64,000 nucleotides of DNA, from positions 20,673 to 84,672 of the forward strand of contig NZ_LIPW01000008.1 in the NCBI RefSeq assembly GCF_001418345.1. Direction: 5' to 3'. The position numbers and the translations under genes are program-made. The notes beneath the pieces are model-generated. The model saw nothing but the letters and a program-made list of their open reading frames with translations. It had not been told where the DNA came from and made no database searches. The stretch comes from Pseudidiomarina woesei (GTDB lineage Bacteria > Pseudomonadota > Gammaproteobacteria > Enterobacterales > Alteromonadaceae). Positions within the stretch are counted from its first letter, which is position 1, and each line of letters begins with the position of its first letter. Shown piece after piece: positions 62,056 through 64,000 of this stretch.

Positions 62056-63494
62056 TAGCAGCTCCCTACAACACAAGTTAACGCTGATTCATACGACTGT
62101 CTAGTGATAGGCCATGTAGAACGAGCAGTTGCCGGATTATACAAGCTCATACTAGTAGCTCCACTAGAAACCGAACTAACATACGCTCTGTAATATGACT
62201 TATGGCTATCTCTATGTTGTCCCCATGAGGCATAATGACTTCCATTAGAATGTGTATGCCAATCAGCTACCTGACCAAACTTATGAGGAAACATATTTAG
62301 TGAGTCAGATAAGTCAACAAAGTTACTATGGTAGCTAGTGACTATTTTGCCAATACTATGCCCACCGTGATTTTCATAAATATTCGCGCCGATTTCAGCC
62401 CCGTACTTGTCTTGTAAGTGACCTCCATTTTCATTTAACCACTTAGCAGCATCAAGTTCACCATTTTTGCCTGTAAATAATCCATGTTCCTTGGCTTTAA
62501 CATTTAGATCTGCAAGTTCGGCATCCAATGCTTCACGGTTACTATTTGCAAACGTATTGTCATCGCTAGCCCCTGATTTTGAGCTACCTAACTTTCCAGC
62601 ACGAGCTTCTCCTAACGTTCTCGCAAAAGCAGCGCCAAATGCTCCATTAGCGAACTTACCACCTGTAATCTTAGATATTGTGCCGCCAACAACCGCACTG
62701 GCAAAAACTCGACCAAATGCTGATTTAATACCGTTAATACTTCCACTCAGTGATGCGCCAATACCGGCAGACCAGAAGCCATGTCCAAACTTACCCCCCA
62801 TAGCTTTGCTAGCAAGACCACCAACGACTCCATTGGTTATAAATCCGCCTAAGGTGTTTGCAGGACCTGCCATACCTGCTGTAAATGCTCCAATAATTGC
62901 ACCTTTTAGACTTCCCGTAGCGATATACCCAGAAATAAACCCTGCTGCTATCACATTTATACCTGGTATAAACATAACCGCTATGGAAACGATCTGTCGC
63001 CAGTATTTTTTTATTCCGTCGAATAGCGCTTTGAAAAAATACCCACTCGGGTCGGTATAGCTCATGGGGTTCTTCAGCACATAGCTATAGCGGTTGTAGT
63101 TTTGGCTGTTCTTGGGCGCTTGCACAAACGGGTCGGCCTGTAAAAAGCGCCCGAGGGTGGGGTCGTAAATGCGCCCTTTCATGTGCACAATGCCCAAGGC
63201 ATCCATCTGCCGATGCTCGGTAAAGCCTTGCTCGGTTGGCGGCAACATGCTGCCAAGTGCAACACCGCCTGCAGTGTAAATGGTTCGGGTTTGACCAAAG
63301 GCGCTAAATAGCTGCTGGCTGATTATCTCGCCCGTGGTGGCTAAGGTGGTAAACACCGAGCCGAGGTGGTCTTTAAAGAGCAAGTACGTGGCTTCCGTGC
63401 TTGTGCTTGCGCTTTCGCGCTGCACGATGACCACGTCATCCGCCACGGTGTAACGGTATTCGGTTAAGCTGCCGGCGCCGCTAACGACGACAAC
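62055..63494 (-). CDS. Truncated Rhs protein with C-terminal toxin-like domain
   Basis: The frame is open from 63494; the first plausible start is GTG 63446, giving 463 residues. Residues 1-136 are the end of an Rhs core (DHLGSVFTTLATTGEI, GRIYDPTLGRFLQADPF, YTDPSGY). Residues of about 145-290 are hydrophobic and Gly/Ala-rich, like membrane-passing regions of Rhs effectors. The C-terminal domain has DWHTHSN (His397, His399), Ser407 and Asp413, a JAMM/DUF4329-like metal motif. The rest of the Rhs shell is missing, so this is an orphan tip. It overlaps the immunity gene. Confidence 0.8.
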   Translation of the reverse strand, partial: VVVVSGAGSLTEYRYTVADDVVIVQRESASTSTEATYLLFKDHLGSVFTTLATTGEIISQQLFSAFGQTRTIYTAGGVALGSMLPPTEQGFTEHRQMDALGIVHMKGRIYDPTLGRFLQADPFVQAPKNSQNYNRYSYVLKNPMSYTDPSGYFFKALFDGIKKYWRQIVSIAVMFIPGINVIAAGFISGYIATGSLKGAIIGAFTAGMAGPANTLGGFITNGVVGGLASKAMGGKFGHGFWSAGIGASLSGSINGIKSAFGRVFASAVVGGTISKITGGKFANGAFGAAFARTLGEARAGKLGSSKSGASDDNTFANSNREALDAELADLNVKAKEHGLFTGKNGELDAAKWLNENGGHLQDKYGAEIGANIYENHGGHSIGKIVTSYHSNFVDLSDSLNMFPHKFGQVADWHTHSNGSHYASWGQHRDSHKSYYRAYVSSVSSGATSMSLYNPATARSTWPITRQSYESALTCVVGSC

Positions 63495-63617
63495 TCATAA
63501 GTTGTTAAAACTGGTTGGCATAATATGTTGAACGCCATCTTGCCGAAGCCCGGCCTAGTCACGTGTCATCTCTCTTATGCTAGCTTAGTGAAATGACACA
63601 GAATTCTGAACACTACC
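63292..63617. repeat. Direct repeat, copy 2 (Rhs fragment plus IS-like end)
   Basis: This is the partner of 61246-61544. It covers the start of the Rhs frame and about 120 bases before it. A 30-base insert at about 63497-63526, absent from copy 1, creates an in-frame TGA upstream of the Rhs start. The outer end is again CTGAACACTACC. Confidence 0.85.
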
Positions 63618-63792
63618 GATACAGATCGTCAAACCGAACATAATATTGCTAAAAAAACGTTCGCGATATTACCCTGAGTACGCACCCTAAATTCATCAAT
63701 TGAACCAAAGAATCAAAGAACCAAAGAATCAAAGAATCAAAGAATCAAAGAATCAAAGAATCAAAGAATCAAAGAATCAAAGAATCAAAGAA
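63447..63792. other. Upstream region of the Rhs cassette
   Basis: About 350 bases without a confident start codon. It contains the outer part of direct repeat copy 2, an AT-rich spacer (63618-63705) and the octanucleotide array. A promoter for the Rhs gene would be expected here, on the minus strand, but none is clear. Confidence 0.5.
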
Positions 63793-63801
63793 TCAAAGGA
63801 A
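63706..63801. repeat. Octanucleotide tandem repeat (CAAAGAAT)n
   Basis: Eleven consecutive units of CAAAGAAT run from 63706 to 63793; the second unit ends in C instead of T. A final degenerate unit, CAAAGGAA, closes the array. Because eight is not a multiple of three, copy changes shift spacing and frame. On the minus strand each unit carries TGA in a shifted frame. Confidence 0.95.
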
Positions 63802-64000
63802 GAACGATATAATAAAAACCAATGTCAACACTTGTCTTGTTTTAATTACGGAAACCATTAATCTATCATCACTTTTATTTAAATATTTAGATAAATGATT
63901 ACCTTTTGTAAATGCCTCATGCGCATCCTTGATTTTTCTGTTACTCAAGCTGAACGACCTATCTTCTATTGACAGTTTTGCCGCAAATTTCATGGACAAG
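63793..64000 (-). CDS. Unidentified protein, C-terminal part (possibly partial)
   Basis: A minus-strand frame of up to 68 codons enters from the right edge and stops at a TGA in the end of the octanucleotide array. ATG at 63991-63993 could be the start, but the frame may continue beyond the window. Its end is hydrophobic (VLTLVFIISFFL), the rest basic. By position it could be the immunity gene of a preceding Rhs cassette; this is a guess. I do not recognise it. Confidence 0.4.
   Translation of the reverse strand, partial: LSMKFAAKLSIEDRSFSLSNRKIKDAHEAFTKGNHLSKYLNKSDDRLMVSVIKTRQVLTLVFIISFFL

Noticed and set aside
62467..63060. A 197-codon plus-strand frame opposite the Rhs gene
   Set aside because: It is the antisense of the Gly/Ala-rich Rhs region; the Pro/Ala-rich translation is the expected shadow.
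61246..63617. A complete insertion sequence
   Set aside because: Only a possible terminus is repeated, in direct orientation, with no transposase between.
63706..63801. CRISPR array
   Set aside because: Units are eight bases and contiguous, without spacers, and no cas gene is present.

Overview
The window reads as chromosome of a marine gammaproteobacterium of the Alteromonadales, most likely Idiomarina or Pseudidiomarina. That is inferred from recognisable protein families and from E. coli-like gene neighbourhoods (yheS-yheU, envZ-ompR, greB-tex, glpE-glpG, ubiC-ubiA-plsB-lexA, rpmG-rpmB-radC-coaBC-slmA, gpsA-secB-rhodanese facing gpmI-envC-yibQ). Genes are tightly packed, several convergent pairs overlap at their 3' ends, and no rRNA or tRNA gene was seen.

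Layout. 1-5.4 kb: end of an ABC-F ATPase gene, yheU, cysQ, nudE, the soluble transhydrogenase sthA and the EnvZ-OmpR two-component system. 5.5-7.3 kb: a translationally coupled pair, an RsbQ-like alpha/beta hydrolase followed by a PAS-GGDEF diguanylate cyclase. 7.4-10.6 kb: a tiny CheW-like gene, greB and tex. 10.6-15.7 kb: an ankyrin-like exported protein, a fatty-acid desaturase divergent from its probable repressor fabR, and an SLC13-type permease. 15.8-20.7 kb: an S9 peptidase, a membrane diguanylate cyclase, and a PAS-GGDEF-EAL gene broken by an in-frame stop. 20.7-31.8 kb: pckA, a sodium-dependent transporter, coaD, threonine catabolism (kbl-tdh), glpE-glpG, ubiC-ubiA and plsB. 31.9-33.1 kb: SOS-controlled lexA with a sulA-like gene. 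33.3-41.7 kb: a complete aa3-type cytochrome c oxidase locus with subunits, copper delivery, heme A synthesis and assembly factors. 41.7-61.2 kb: a deacetylase, dinF, a DUF4397 lipoprotein, nfuA, an M14 peptidase, comF, bioH, mutM, a 2OG-Fe oxygenase, ribosomal protein genes, radC, coaBC, slmA, gpsA, secB, gpmI, envC and yibQ.

The right end (61.2-64 kb) is different: AT-rich, accessory DNA on the minus strand. It holds an N-terminally truncated Rhs tip with a C-terminal toxin-like domain carrying an HxH motif, a translationally coupled exported candidate immunity protein, and a second degenerate copy of the same Rhs fragment fused to the end of yibQ. Both copies share about 300 bp ending in a sequence that looks like an insertion-sequence terminus. 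An 8-bp tandem repeat lies just upstream. This looks like part of an array of orphan rhs-CT/immunity cassettes and is the best candidate for something undescribed. The RsbQ/PAS-GGDEF pair is the second: a Bacillus-type stress-sensing partner apparently wired to cyclic-di-GMP.
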